Below are positions 34,001 to 42,541 of a stretch of 64,000 nucleotides of DNA, piece by piece. Position 1 is the stretch's first letter, and the number at the start of each line of letters is the position of its first letter. Where the stretch lies: positions 62,001-126,000 of the forward strand of contig JAFEEY010000031.1 in NCBI GenBank assembly GCA_018240865.1. Direction: 5' to 3'. The position numbers and the translations under genes were made by a program. Under the pieces are notes generated by a model. The model was not told where the DNA came from, made no database searches, and was given only the letters and a program-made list of their open reading frames with translations. The stretch comes from Pseudomonadota bacterium. GTDB taxonomy: Bacteria > Pseudomonadota > Alphaproteobacteria > Sphingomonadales > Sphingomonadaceae.

Positions 34001-34807
34001 GCAGACCTGCGCGACATAATTGTCGAACAGGCCGGGCTCGGAAAGCCGTGTCGAGATATGCTCCCAGGCCTGCGCGCAGCTCATCGTGGTGCCGCTCTTG
34101 TCGGTCGCGGTGAACACCGTGCTGAAGGTGGCCGGCCCCGCCATCCCGGCAAAGGCGGCGGGCAGGTCGGTGGCGGTACGGAACAGCATGTCGTCGTCGA
34201 CGCCGTAAGCAGGCGAAACTCGCGCCACGGGGTAGCATTGCCGGACATAGTCCTTGATCGTGGCGTCGAGGAAGGTGTCGGTCATCGGGCCACGCGGGGA
34301 AGCGGCATTGAGGAACAGGTCGAACGAGTGCCCGCCTGCGCCGAACTCGAGCTTGGCATGGGGGTCGGTGGTGTTGTCGTCGATCACCTCGGCGAGCGCG
34401 CGCTCCATCATGTTGGTGACACCCGCGACCAGCACGATCAGATTGGGGACATCGCCCACCGGCTGATAGGCGTTCCGAACGCGATCATAGACGTGGACTG
34501 TGCCGGTGGTCGCGACCATGCCGATGAACAGGCCGACGCCGATCAGCATCTGGAACCCGAATCCGACCAGCCCCATGCCCGAGCCGCGGATGCTGGCCAA
34601 CAATACGCCAAGCCCGATGCCAACCACCGCGACGATCAGCACCAGCGTCTCGTAACGCGGATCGCCGAAGATCATGGCCACCAACCGAAACGCATCGACG
34701 GTCTCGGCGAAACCATCATAGGTGTGAAAGCTGGTGTCGATCGCCCAGGCCGGGGTTGCGATCAGGGCGACAGCGAGTGCGAGCAGCGAGCGGAGCAGAT
34801 GCCGCAT
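31037..34807 (-). CDS. traG: TraG-like F-type conjugation protein (mating-pair stabilisation)
   Basis: The 1256-aa protein has a signal-like start (LRSLLALAVALIATPAWA). Several membrane segments lie in the first 450 residues (YETLVLIVAVVGIGLGVLLA, FGFQMLIGVGLFIGMVATTG, IMLFMMPIALLFILTPISL). A long Ala/Gly/Gln-rich soluble region fills the remainder. This is the TraG_N architecture: an inner-membrane N-terminus for pilus assembly and a large C-terminal part for mating-pair stabilisation and entry exclusion. It is the last gene of the transfer operon, 14 bp after traH, and larger than F TraG (about 940 aa) because of the extended tail. Confidence 0.88.
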   Translation of the reverse strand: MRHLLRSLLALAVALIATPAWAIDTSFHTYDGFAETVDAFRLVAMIFGDPRYETLVLIVAVVGIGLGVLLASIRGSGMGLVGFGFQMLIGVGLFIGMVATTGTVHVYDRVRNAYQPVGDVPNLIVLVAGVTNMMERALAEVIDDNTTDPHAKLEFGAGGHSFDLFLNAASPRGPMTDTFLDATIKDYVRQCYPVARVSPAYGVDDDMLFRTATDLPAAFAGMAGPATFSTVFTATDKSGTTMSCAQAWEHISTRLSEPGLFDNYVAQVCTRTGYDIANAAQLQRCRSNIGELGQMMMDTPQSLQQFLTNVMLGSTVGDVLFEDSPATAARVMANRAVVSSGLATMSTANEWMPTIRATVFGIMLFMMPIALLFILTPISLRVASFALGLFVFVALWGVIDAGIYQLTLGRATDVLAEMRSNHVAANAWMLAPSSAMKALAIFGSFRTAAAGLAGAFVFTVFRFSGNVFTSFTGGALGVQGQGTAAAAPLTTSEGYAGALEAQAAAAGTMSRHGVASNFGDFGERSTFGANRAFGAASGVLAEHGGGANGTAAFGMGGLDSARELGGLSPALTGRDLTDPATARAVRDNATTSAIHNFAEKDALRSLGTGYFGEGQAGESSFAAFAQRMVQWKAFGDTRAYDMMLSGAQRHFERNGYDQKDAALKASTVIAQASADPTFAKLIANTFDQEQMLRNDLTAAQVQVGAMEGRRDFAGDNVAPIERRNVATEQAYRTGSNEGQRNAASMLGLSVQETSRRIAFINALSGEARSSAITQLSRATGRNEAQVMRALETYNAAVQVGTADGATAEAAREGTSVYGRTREAAGYDFAERSGKLDAQREVGHDGTRSAARIGEQRRQADNAGFAEGAAAAGMSVRQAAHLDSFIRTLSQSAGNQVDMAEGGAAGIADRARNERLTRIVENERLTRMQQLLGEHGVQMSKRQIAMAQNGDLSLNLTPEAAAQMWRGGLINESQLGAIANGGRARFSFADNDVLVSSSVGFQQSARNDTSTRFEAGKQAGPDTIEHFLSSGEQGQAMMQNWLRGGFEMDRQGNWRLNPQVADTLTRDVQAIIAQTGWQRGLSRSAQDQVTMGTNVGGQIGGAVGVDESEAVGGRGQPVDKDPQAGRGQAPQKSTSTSGRVGASLGYDSRDVGISNETAQSSLDIVNYDVREAIAAAERAAARSSDPAAAFSRELSDRILGPDGMRNRYLQDADSGRATFDITGPLTSVEQNSVLKSGSFSTDVDGSAGDGDSSFKKR

Positions 34808-34821
34808 GTTGGTCCTCCCGC

Positions 34822-36246
34822 TCAGCGATTACGGTTCGCGGCGGCGCCGGCGGCGTCGCGCGCATCGCGGTCGCGCTGGCGGACCACGCCCGCATAGTTG
34901 GCGGAGAGGTTTGCGGCTTCAAGCGCGGCCATATAGGACTGACGCATCTGCGCGCGCTGGCGCAGCACGTCATCACGCAGGCCGCTCAGCTGCTCGATCC
35001 CCTTGGTCAGAATGCGCGTTTGGCAGGCCTTGGCGTTGCCGGCATCGCCCGCACCGGCGGCCGCAGCACCGCGCTCGGCGTTCGACACGGCGAAGTCGAT
35101 GCTGCGCGTGAGGTCGTTCAGCATCTGATAGGCCAGCGTCAGCGCGACCAGCTCGTCGGTGTCGCCGATCACGCTGTCGACCACGCCTTGCCGCACACCC
35201 CATTCGAGAAGCCGGTAAACGGGCAGCGTGCGGACGCTGCCGACGAACTGCTTTTCTTCCGGCGTCAGCGCGACGCGCGTGCGGATCTTGACGGCGATCG
35301 ATTCCATCCGTCCACGCGCGAGGATCAGGGCGCCCTTGCCGCTGCCGTCCACCGAGCAGTCGGCCGAGGTCGGCGGTACAGCGATGGCCCGGGTCTGGAC
35401 CTTGCCGCTCAGGAAATCGTCGACGCTTTCGGTATCCTGACGTGGACAGGCCGGGACCGCCGAGAAGAGCGGCGCCTTGTCGGTTGCATCCCAACGCATA
35501 TAGACGTCCCCAACGCGGGCGCGCATGACGCCTGCCCATTCGGATGCCCCCACCCGGGCAGCGGCGTGAGCCAGCAGCGACCCGGTCTTGAAAATCTCGG
35601 TCACCTCGGCAGGGCAGTTCTCCAGCGCATCCTTCAGGTCCTCGGTCGGATTGCCCTGGTTGGCCTGGAGCTTCTCCCGGCTCTGCTGATAGCTCTTGGC
35701 GAAGCCTTCGCGCACCGACTTGTAGCCGGTCATCTCCTCGATGATGCCCGACATATTGTCGTCACCCTTCGCAATCTGGACCATGCGGTTGGCGAGGCGA
35801 CAATCGTTGACCTGGATGCTGTTCAGAAAGTTGGTCGCGGCCTCCATCTTCGAGATGATGTTGCCCATCTTCTCATCGAGCGTTTCGAGGAGATACTGGA
35901 ACGCAACAGCCGGCGCGGCCTGGAGGATGCTTTCGAGCTTCTGGACGAGATAATCCGGATCGAGGAACGACATGCCGCCAAGGAACATGTCGATACCGCC
36001 GCAGCCCGCACGGATTTTGGGTAGGGTCACGCTCATCAGATAGTCGTTGTGGACGTCGACCCGGCCCGACATGCCGCCCGCCGTGATGTAGCCCCGGGTC
36101 TGGTCCTCGAAGCTGCCCGGAGACGTGTAGGTCACATTGTCGAACCAGCTCTCCGCCCAGCTCTGCGCGGAAGCGGGCGTGACGAAGGTGCAAAGGCCAA
36201 GCAACGGCAAGGCGAGCAGGGTCAGGCGGTGGCGCGGGGTAGCCAT
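34822..36246 (-). CDS. traH: TraH-like conjugative pilus assembly protein
   Basis: ATG 36246 gives a clean signal peptide (LTLLALPLLGLCTFVTPASA, cut before QSWAESWF); ATG 36255 is also in frame. The mature protein starts with the TraH pattern ITAGGMSGRVDVHNDYLMSV followed by GCGGIDMFLGGMSFLDPDYL. TraH is a periplasmic and outer-membrane-associated component needed for F-pilus assembly. It lies between the thioredoxin-like gene and traG, as in F-type operons. The length of about 474 aa fits the family. Confidence 0.92.
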   Translation of the reverse strand: MATPRHRLTLLALPLLGLCTFVTPASAQSWAESWFDNVTYTSPGSFEDQTRGYITAGGMSGRVDVHNDYLMSVTLPKIRAGCGGIDMFLGGMSFLDPDYLVQKLESILQAAPAVAFQYLLETLDEKMGNIISKMEAATNFLNSIQVNDCRLANRMVQIAKGDDNMSGIIEEMTGYKSVREGFAKSYQQSREKLQANQGNPTEDLKDALENCPAEVTEIFKTGSLLAHAAARVGASEWAGVMRARVGDVYMRWDATDKAPLFSAVPACPRQDTESVDDFLSGKVQTRAIAVPPTSADCSVDGSGKGALILARGRMESIAVKIRTRVALTPEEKQFVGSVRTLPVYRLLEWGVRQGVVDSVIGDTDELVALTLAYQMLNDLTRSIDFAVSNAERGAAAAGAGDAGNAKACQTRILTKGIEQLSGLRDDVLRQRAQMRQSYMAALEAANLSANYAGVVRQRDRDARDAAGAAANRNR

Positions 36247-36291
36247 GGCGGGCAACTTTCATTGGATAGGGCGAGAATCTGGTTCCCCATG

Positions 36292-36876
36292 TCAGTCCTG
36301 CGCCCGGTTGGTGGAGGAACGGGGCGACGCGCCCACGATCCCGGTGAACTTCGACATGCCGCGGACGCCGACCGCCGGCTTCACCCCGGTCAGCATCTTG
36401 GCCGCGAGATAGAGGTTCCGCGCCACGTTGGTCCCATGGTCGGTGCCGATGGCAACGGGAATGACGCGGTTGGCATCCGATACTGGACGCACCCACGCGA
36501 CCGGGTGGCCAACCCAAGGCAGGCCAAGCCGTCCGGATCGCAGCATTGCTTCCTGACCGCTGATCGTGCGGACCTTCCAGCCATAGCGGTGGCCGAGCGC
36601 GCAGAGCCTTGCCCAGAGATCGGCGCAAGGAACACAGCCCGGCGCGGTGCTCATCTCGACGATGAAGGCCGGTCCCTGGCCTTTCATTGTCTCTGCGAAA
36701 TCGGGCGGCCAATTGCGTGTTACCGGCACGCGGGCTAGCCACGCGCGCATTTCGGCTTGGGTTGCGACAGGGTGGATCGCCGCACGCATTGCCTGCTCTC
36801 GGGTAACGGGCTGTGCCGACGCCGATGCAATGCCCGCGAGCGGGCCGAACAATATCCAGACCACGTGGCGCTTCAT
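36292..36876 (-). CDS. trbB: Thioredoxin-like periplasmic protein in the TrbB position
   Basis: The start overlaps the traF stop (ATGA). A signal peptide (WILFGPLAGIASASA) leads to a thioredoxin-like fold with the CxxC site in TAPGCVPCADLW. In F-type operons TrbB, next to traH, is a disulfide isomerase that helps fold Cys-rich Tra proteins. TraN, TraU and TraH here contain many cysteines. The assignment rests on position plus the CxxC; sequence match to F TrbB is not obvious to me. Confidence 0.68.
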   Translation of the reverse strand: MKRHVVWILFGPLAGIASASAQPVTREQAMRAAIHPVATQAEMRAWLARVPVTRNWPPDFAETMKGQGPAFIVEMSTAPGCVPCADLWARLCALGHRYGWKVRTISGQEAMLRSGRLGLPWVGHPVAWVRPVSDANRVIPVAIGTDHGTNVARNLYLAAKMLTGVKPAVGVRGMSKFTGIVGASPRSSTNRAQD

Positions 36877-37751
36877 CGCCGCGGTTCCAGGCTCGCGCCG
36901 ACGAGATCGCCGCCCAATGCGCGCGGATCCGTCGCTGAAACCGGGCCATTGGCGAGCGCGTCGAAGAACCCGTCTTCCTCGCCCGCGCCGGTCATGAACT
37001 GTTCGGGACGAATATCGCCCGAGAGCAGGCGCACGCCCTGATATGTCATCTGGATGAGATTGGGATAGGCCTCGACCCCGCTCGCGATCACCATGCGCTG
37101 CTGGCTGTCCCGGCGGATGAGCATAGTGGTTGGCGTGATTTCGATCCCGAACCGCTGCGCCATCTCAGGCCGACGATCGATATCCATCAGCGTAACTTGC
37201 CAGCCCATCTCCTCCTGGAAGCGCTGGACGATGGGCCACTGGACCCGGCAATAGCCGCAGGTCGAGCGCGAGAACATGACGAGGGCAAATTCGTTCGCGC
37301 GGCTGCGCAGATACTGACGACGGACCTGATCTTTTTGCGCGGACAACTGGTCGCGCGCCTCGCCGACCATCGGATTGGCGGATTTCGCGTTGAGTTCGGG
37401 GTGCTGGAGCATCGCAATCTGCGTCACGCCGGCAAAGGCGCGCGCCTTCCTGCGTGCGAAATCCTGCAACCGCCAGAAATCCGCCACCGCATCGACCGTC
37501 AGCACGGTCGCGGCATAGTCGCGCTGTTGTTCGATGAGCTTGCGGATCTTGGGGGGCGTCCAGGTCGCTAACTCGGCCATCGGCGGGATGACCGGCTTCG
37601 CCAGCGCGTCGGGATCGGCAACTTCTTCTAAGGGTTTGGGCGGTGCCTGATACCACCAATAGCCCGTCCGCGCGTCGCCGGGCCCTTGCGCGAGGACGGA
37701 GGGAGCGGATAGCGTCATCGCCGCGGCCAACGCGATCCGGGCGGCGGTCAC
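36873..37751 (-). CDS. traF: TraF-like conjugative pilus assembly protein (thioredoxin fold)
   Basis: The GTG at 37751 overlaps the upstream stop (GTGA) and gives a signal peptide (IALAAAMTLSAPSVLAQ). The mature start GYWWYQAPPKPLEE is the TraF signature. The C-terminal half is thioredoxin-like with SRSTCGYCRVQWPIVQRFQE. Many TraF proteins have lost the CxxC, so this one keeps it, together with the cis-Pro segment EITPTTMLI. It works in the periplasm in pilus assembly. It overlaps the downstream thioredoxin-like gene by 4 bp. Confidence 0.9.
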   Translation of the reverse strand: MTAARIALAAAMTLSAPSVLAQGPGDARTGYWWYQAPPKPLEEVADPDALAKPVIPPMAELATWTPPKIRKLIEQQRDYAATVLTVDAVADFWRLQDFARRKARAFAGVTQIAMLQHPELNAKSANPMVGEARDQLSAQKDQVRRQYLRSRANEFALVMFSRSTCGYCRVQWPIVQRFQEEMGWQVTLMDIDRRPEMAQRFGIEITPTTMLIRRDSQQRMVIASGVEAYPNLIQMTYQGVRLLSGDIRPEQFMTGAGEEDGFFDALANGPVSATDPRALGGDLVGASLEPRR

Positions 37752-38344
37752 AGCAGCTTCTCCATGCGCCGGAGCCGCTCGATCTCCATCGGGCCGTAAT
37801 AGCGGCTGTCGAACCCGCTCGCATGGGTAGAGCCGACGTAAATCGTCCCCGGCAGGATCAGGCCATTGTCGGGTCGCCAATGATCGAGGCGCTGACCGTT
37901 ATGGCCGAACGGCTTGCTGACGCCGAGCAGCCTGCCATCGCAATAATACCAGCCGTCCCATTCGCCATAGGTCATGGACGGCTTCTCGATCATTGAGATC
38001 CGGTCACCCGGAAAGCAGAGGGCATATTTGGTGACGGCGACCGGCTTCGGCCCGGCGAGCGGATGCGACAAGGTGAACGAGACAAGGTCGTTTCGGCCGA
38101 TCGGCCCCGGCGCCTCGCGGACGAGCCAGGCATCGATCGACGGGCTCATCACGATCGTGGCCTGCGGGATCGCCCACCAGGTCAGGAGGCCGATCGGAAG
38201 AACGATCCCGAACGCCTTCCAAAGCTGCTTTGGCCGCGGGGGCTGCCCGAGACCCGAAGCGCCGAGCGCCACCGCGGCTTTCAGCGGCAAGCCTGCGAGT
38301 TCGGCCCAAACGCCTTTAGCGGCCCTGTAGGCGAGCTTGAGCAT
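37748..38344 (-). CDS. S26-family conjugative transfer signal peptidase (TraF peptidase type)
   Basis: ATG 38344 gives 198 aa and overlaps the trbC 3' end by 29 bp. One membrane helix (LWKAFGIVLPIGLLTWWAIP) precedes the S26 peptidase core: IVMSPSIDAWLVRE with the likely nucleophilic Ser, VTKYALCFPGD with the likely general-base Lys, and LPGTIYVGSTHASGFDSRYYG. In RP4-type systems this peptidase matures and cyclises pilin; here it may process TraA pilin. The name TraF is also used for the unrelated neighbour, so I give no symbol. Confidence 0.85.
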   Translation of the reverse strand: MLKLAYRAAKGVWAELAGLPLKAAVALGASGLGQPPRPKQLWKAFGIVLPIGLLTWWAIPQATIVMSPSIDAWLVREAPGPIGRNDLVSFTLSHPLAGPKPVAVTKYALCFPGDRISMIEKPSMTYGEWDGWYYCDGRLLGVSKPFGHNGQRLDHWRPDNGLILPGTIYVGSTHASGFDSRYYGPMEIERLRRMEKLL

Positions 38345-39197
38345 CGCTGACCTCCTTCCTGCCGCCAAGGCGGGCATATTCTTCGAGCAGTCCGGACAGC
38401 GCCGCGTCGCCATAGACGACATGGGCAGCGCGCGGACTCTCGTCCTCGCGTTCGCAATAGGGCAGTGCCGGATCACCAGGGATCATGGCCAGCGCCGGGA
38501 CTTGGGCGACACCATGCTGGCGGAAGATCAGCGGATCGACGATCAGCTGCACGTCCCGCATCGCGCAGGCCGGTCCCTCGCAGCCCGGATCGCGCCGCAA
38601 AATCTCGGCCGAGAGCTTTGCCATCGGCGCGACCTTGGTGAGGCCGCCCGGCATTCCCCGGAAGGCGAGTATGCCGCGCGCCTTTTCGAGCTGGGCGGCA
38701 TAAGTCCTGAGCGTCGTCACCGGCATCGACGAGGACACGAACAGAACGGGCACCCAACCTTTGGCCCCCGGCGGGGCCGCGACACCCGCGACCGCTGCGA
38801 TGTCCGGCGCTTCGAGGCCGAGGGCTTGTCCCAGCCGGCGCGCCATCACTTCACGTTCGGCGGCCATCGTCTGTTTGCCCTTGTCGAGCGCGGCCCGCGC
38901 GCGCGCATCCATCGCCGGTGACGGTGCGCGGCCCCGCAGACCCTCGAAAGCGCGGCGGCGGGTCTCCGCCGAAGGCGTGGGCAGCGAGGTTGGACCGCGC
39001 GCTTCCGCGTCCTTCTTTCGCGCGGTAGCGGCGCGTTCGAGCCGGTCGAGCGCAGCATCGCCTTCAGCGACGGCTCGAGCGCTAATATTGTCCTGGCGCG
39101 GCGTATCTTGCGCGAGAGCGGAGGCGGACAGGATGACAGATCCTGCCAGCACCAGCGAGGCGCGCGCGCTACTGCCCGATGACCCGCATATAGGCAT
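38316..39197 (-). CDS. trbC: TrbC-like F-type pilus assembly protein
   Basis: A signal peptide (LVLAGSVILSASALAQ) leads to a charged helical region and then the TrbC core: PVLFVSSSMPVTTLRTYAAQ, GILAFRGMPGG, and VDPLIFRQHGVAQVPALAM. This resembles a thioredoxin-like fold without an active CxxC. TrbC acts with TraW and TraU in the periplasm during pilus extension and retraction. Its 5' end overlaps the traN-like gene by 29 bp and its 3' end overlaps the S26 peptidase gene. Confidence 0.88.
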   Translation of the reverse strand: MPICGSSGSSARASLVLAGSVILSASALAQDTPRQDNISARAVAEGDAALDRLERAATARKKDAEARGPTSLPTPSAETRRRAFEGLRGRAPSPAMDARARAALDKGKQTMAAEREVMARRLGQALGLEAPDIAAVAGVAAPPGAKGWVPVLFVSSSMPVTTLRTYAAQLEKARGILAFRGMPGGLTKVAPMAKLSAEILRRDPGCEGPACAMRDVQLIVDPLIFRQHGVAQVPALAMIPGDPALPYCEREDESPRAAHVVYGDAALSGLLEEYARLGGRKEVSDAQARLQGR

Positions 39198-40284
39198 CGA
39201 TCTTGTCCTTCATGTCGATCTGGATGTCGGCCTGGGCGCGGGCCTCGATCTCGGAATAATATTCGGAAAGGTCCATCCTGGAGAAATCCAGCGCCTGGAA
39301 CTCCTCCGGCGTGAATCCGCGGCAATAGGGCTGCTTTGGCGTACCCCACCCGACGCCGTTGAAGCTCTTGAGCTGGGGACGGCCCTGTTGCTGGATGATG
39401 CGGCCGAGCTTGGTGTTGAAGCAGCAATGGCCCTTCGATTTTTGCACGCAGATGCCGAGAATCTTCGAGCTGCAATAGGTGCCGACTTCGTGACACATGC
39501 CCGATCCTCTGAGCATGCCCACTTCCATGTCCTGCTGGTCACAACCCGAGAGGAGAAAATCCATCATGAAGTTGATCGCGAGACTGATCGCGATCGAGGT
39601 TGGATCGATGCCGACGATGAGCGCATTGGCGCCTGACGTCGCGGCCTGGCCTGCAGTCGCGCCAGCCTTAAAAGCGGTGTAGGCGGCCTTCATGCCGGTG
39701 AACACGCCCTTGGCGACCGCGATCTTCGTGCCAACCGATGAAATCGATCCGCCCATGCCATCCTTGACGATCTTGCCTTTGTCCTTGCAGCAGTTCGAGA
39801 AGGTGGTTCTGAGGCCCGCCGGGCGACACCGCGCCGCGCGGCCTGCGAATATCTCGATATTGCCGAGGCAATTGCCTTCGGCATCCACCTCGCCATCGGC
39901 AGGCGCGCCGGGATCGTCGACGACCGGGTCATCCTCGATGCCGGCGCCGCTGCTGTCGGTACAGGCATTTGGCGAGCATATTGGTGTGCCTCCACCGGCA
40001 GGCGCGAGACATGGATGCTGCGATCCCAGCGGACAGCTATACTGACCCACTGCATCGGCGACGCACGTCGCCTGCTGGATCGGACAGAGCCAGGCGCCCG
40101 CTGCCGTGCCCACGCAGCTCGCGACTTCGCCGGGATCACCGGCGTCGCCATTTCCATCGAGATCGACCGCGCAGACCGGTTTCTGCGCTTGCGCCGGGCT
40201 GAACTGCGCGGTGAGCGCAAGCCCGCAAAGGGCGAGTGCGATGAGCGCCACTCGCAATGGCCAGAGGAGCGGGCGCCAGATCAT
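39169..40284 (-). CDS. Second TraN-like cysteine-rich protein
   Basis: The 371-aa exported protein starts at an ATG overlapping the stop of the 645-aa TraN-like gene. A signal peptide (VALIALALCGLALTAQFSPAQA) precedes a Cys-rich region. The C-terminal half contains NCCKDKGKI and CSSKILGICVQKSKGHCCFN then TKLGRIIQQQGRPQLKSFNG. These resemble the C-terminal part of F-type TraN, the outer-membrane adhesin for mating-pair stabilisation. TraN of F is one 600-aa protein; here TraN functions seem spread over two genes. Confidence 0.75.
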   Translation of the reverse strand: MIWRPLLWPLRVALIALALCGLALTAQFSPAQAQKPVCAVDLDGNGDAGDPGEVASCVGTAAGAWLCPIQQATCVADAVGQYSCPLGSQHPCLAPAGGGTPICSPNACTDSSGAGIEDDPVVDDPGAPADGEVDAEGNCLGNIEIFAGRAARCRPAGLRTTFSNCCKDKGKIVKDGMGGSISSVGTKIAVAKGVFTGMKAAYTAFKAGATAGQAATSGANALIVGIDPTSIAISLAINFMMDFLLSGCDQQDMEVGMLRGSGMCHEVGTYCSSKILGICVQKSKGHCCFNTKLGRIIQQQGRPQLKSFNGVGWGTPKQPYCRGFTPEEFQALDFSRMDLSEYYSEIEARAQADIQIDMKDKIDAYMRVIGQ

Positions 40285-42218
40285 CGCGCTTCACCGGTGC
40301 AGACAAGATCGGCCCCACCGAGGCGGACTGTCTGCATCATCACCACCGCTTCGGGAAAATCGTCGAGACAGCCGCAGGCCGAGACGATCTCTTCGCCGGG
40401 GCCTGCTGGACAAACATCGCTGCCGCCGCCAGTCGTGCAGGCGTGATAGAAGGTGTCCCAGCCGGTGGGCGCATTCTGTTTGGAGCCGACGACACCGTCC
40501 ACTGCCACCCCGTCATTGGCCTTGGGCGCGCGCGTCTTGCAGACGGGCTCGCAGGCCGGGACCGAGCCGCGCTCGGGAAGCGCGAAAGGACGCGACGACA
40601 GGTCATATCCGCCGTCGGCGGTCTTCACCCGGTCCGCGAGCAGGGTTTCGGTCGAATGATCGATGATATAGGCGCCACGGCTAAGATCGGGCCGGGGTAT
40701 CGCGCCGGTATCGATCGCACAGCGGTAGCTCCGTTCGCGCCGGAAGAAGTCGCGCGCGAGCTGCAAGGTGCAGGCGCCCGAGCCGAACTGTCGAACCTGC
40801 GGCAGGGGTCTGAGTCCGGTCGCAACGCCGCCTCTGAAGGTCTGCACGCCGTCCACGGTCTCGCTGTCGAGGCGGCACGCGGGATCACCGGCATAGCCCG
40901 AGCAGAGATCGACCAGCCGTTCTCCGACCTCGCAGGCCGTATCGGCCTTGATCTCGACAATGACATAGCCCCAGCGGCCGCCACCGCCGCCGCGTACCCG
41001 CGCCGACACCGTGGTCGCACCTGCCTTCATCCGCGCGGTGACGTCGATGGGGTTGTGGTTATACCATGCACTGCCGCTGATCCGGCAGTCGCCCGACGGG
41101 ATGCCGTCGTCCATCCACACGCGCTTGCCCGCATAGCCGACCGCGACGTTGTTGACCCGCGCCTGCACCCAGTCTTCGGCGCCCATCTCGACGATGCGGG
41201 CAGAGACGATGCGATCGGGCGCAATGGGCGTGAAGATCGCGGAATAGACCGGCGGATTGCTGCCACAGGCGCCGTCGCCGCGAATCTGATAGCGGCGACA
41301 TCCCTCGCCGCAGCTCCAACTCGACGTGATCGCGCCGCTAGCCGAGACGATGTCGTCGAACTGCCACGGCTTGATACTGATCTCGCGATCGATCGCGCAG
41401 GAGCGAAGCTGGCCGACCGTCCCGACACCGGCGGGCGAACCTTTGAGCGCCTGGAAGATGCTGTTCGAAGCCGCCGCGCTCGCCGCGTCGCCATGGATGG
41501 TGGCCGGACTGGCGCGATAGGCGGTCTGGGGTAGCGACGGATTGGGTGTGCAGGCCGTGCTTTGCGCGCCGGTATAACGGATCACCGGCCCGTCGATCAC
41601 CGCCTGCGCGACTCCGACGCGCGGATCGGCAGTGGTGAGCGCACCGATCACGCCGCCGCCAAGATCCTTCAGAACCGAGGCCATATTGCCCCAGACGAGA
41701 TTCGAGCCGCAGCTGTTGTTGACGCAATAGCAACCCGCGAGATCGGTGAGGGCAACTTCGGCAAGCTTGAGGTCGCCGCCCGGTGCGACATCCCACCGGA
41801 AACTCTTGCACTGGTTCCAGGTGCCGGGCTGGCAGGAGACCACGCCATTGGCGCAGATGCCCGAAACCGGCATCGGCAGCGTCAATGTCTGGTCGACCGC
41901 GCCGTCGAGATCCTTGTCCCGCGATATGCGCAGGGTGCCGATATCGCCGGTCGATGCCGGTTGCGCGATCAGCTCGAGCAGGGTCGCCGTCTTCTGACAG
42001 GTGATATTGGGATTGAAGGTCTTGCTATTGTCGACAGTCGAGATCGATTGGCCGGAAAGGCCCGGTGTCAGATAATTCTCCTGGATCGCATCGCTATTGG
42101 ATGTTTTCGCCCGCGAGGCCTCGGCGGCAGCGCGAGCGCGCTCTTCCACGGTCTGCCCGGATGATGGCGTGGGCAGCAGGGCGGTCGCCGCCACAAGGAG
42201 GAGGCAATGCCGCTTCAT
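40281..42218 (-). CDS. traN: TraN-like mating-pair stabilisation protein (large subunit)
   Basis: The 645-aa protein has a signal peptide (CLLLVAATALLPTPSSGQ) and many cysteines. Early residues read YLTPGLSGQSISTVDNSKTF, and the middle includes CYCVNNSCGSNLVW and SWSCGEGCRRYQIRGDG. This matches the long N-terminal and middle region of TraN-type proteins, displayed on the outer membrane to grip the recipient. A carbohydrate-binding-like domain may lie around WMDDGIPSGDCRISGSAWYN. It overlaps its neighbours on both sides by ATGA, so stoichiometric expression with the second TraN-like protein is likely. Confidence 0.8.
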   Translation of the reverse strand: MKRHCLLLVAATALLPTPSSGQTVEERARAAAEASRAKTSNSDAIQENYLTPGLSGQSISTVDNSKTFNPNITCQKTATLLELIAQPASTGDIGTLRISRDKDLDGAVDQTLTLPMPVSGICANGVVSCQPGTWNQCKSFRWDVAPGGDLKLAEVALTDLAGCYCVNNSCGSNLVWGNMASVLKDLGGGVIGALTTADPRVGVAQAVIDGPVIRYTGAQSTACTPNPSLPQTAYRASPATIHGDAASAAASNSIFQALKGSPAGVGTVGQLRSCAIDREISIKPWQFDDIVSASGAITSSWSCGEGCRRYQIRGDGACGSNPPVYSAIFTPIAPDRIVSARIVEMGAEDWVQARVNNVAVGYAGKRVWMDDGIPSGDCRISGSAWYNHNPIDVTARMKAGATTVSARVRGGGGGRWGYVIVEIKADTACEVGERLVDLCSGYAGDPACRLDSETVDGVQTFRGGVATGLRPLPQVRQFGSGACTLQLARDFFRRERSYRCAIDTGAIPRPDLSRGAYIIDHSTETLLADRVKTADGGYDLSSRPFALPERGSVPACEPVCKTRAPKANDGVAVDGVVGSKQNAPTGWDTFYHACTTGGGSDVCPAGPGEEIVSACGCLDDFPEAVVMMQTVRLGGADLVCTGEAR

Positions 42219-42541
42219 GGCTGCCTCGCTTTCATGGAGCGCGAGCCCTTAGCGAAGCGCAGCACGTCTGCCGCCCGGAACGCACCGGAACCGGGAGAGA
42301 ATATCTTATAGACGGCCTGACCTTCGAAGGTGGTCAGCGCGGCCGCCACCGCAGGCGCGGCAAGAGGGGGGCTTGCCTGCCGCGATGGGGGGCTTTCGGC
42401 CGCGCTGACCGGGGGCGGATCGGCGGCGGAGAGGAACACCGCCGATCCTTCCGCACGCCCGTCCACGGTAGGGAGCGTTCCGTGACGAGCGGGACAACCG
42501 CCCGTGCCGCGCGTGCGGGATGGAGGAAGCGATCGGGTCAT
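42215..42541 (-). CDS. Small Pro/Ala-rich protein between traU and traN
   Basis: I place the start at the ATG overlapping the traU stop (42538-42541), giving 108 aa; its own stop overlaps traN by ATGA. The sequence is rich in Pro, Ala and Ser, with a short ordered end TTFEGQAVYKIFSPGSGAFR. No signal peptide is clear. The double 4-bp overlap is the main evidence that it is a gene. I recognise no family. Confidence 0.55.
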   Translation of the reverse strand: MTRSLPPSRTRGTGGCPARHGTLPTVDGRAEGSAVFLSAADPPPVSAAESPPSRQASPPLAAPAVAAALTTFEGQAVYKIFSPGSGAFRAADVLRFAKGSRSMKARQP

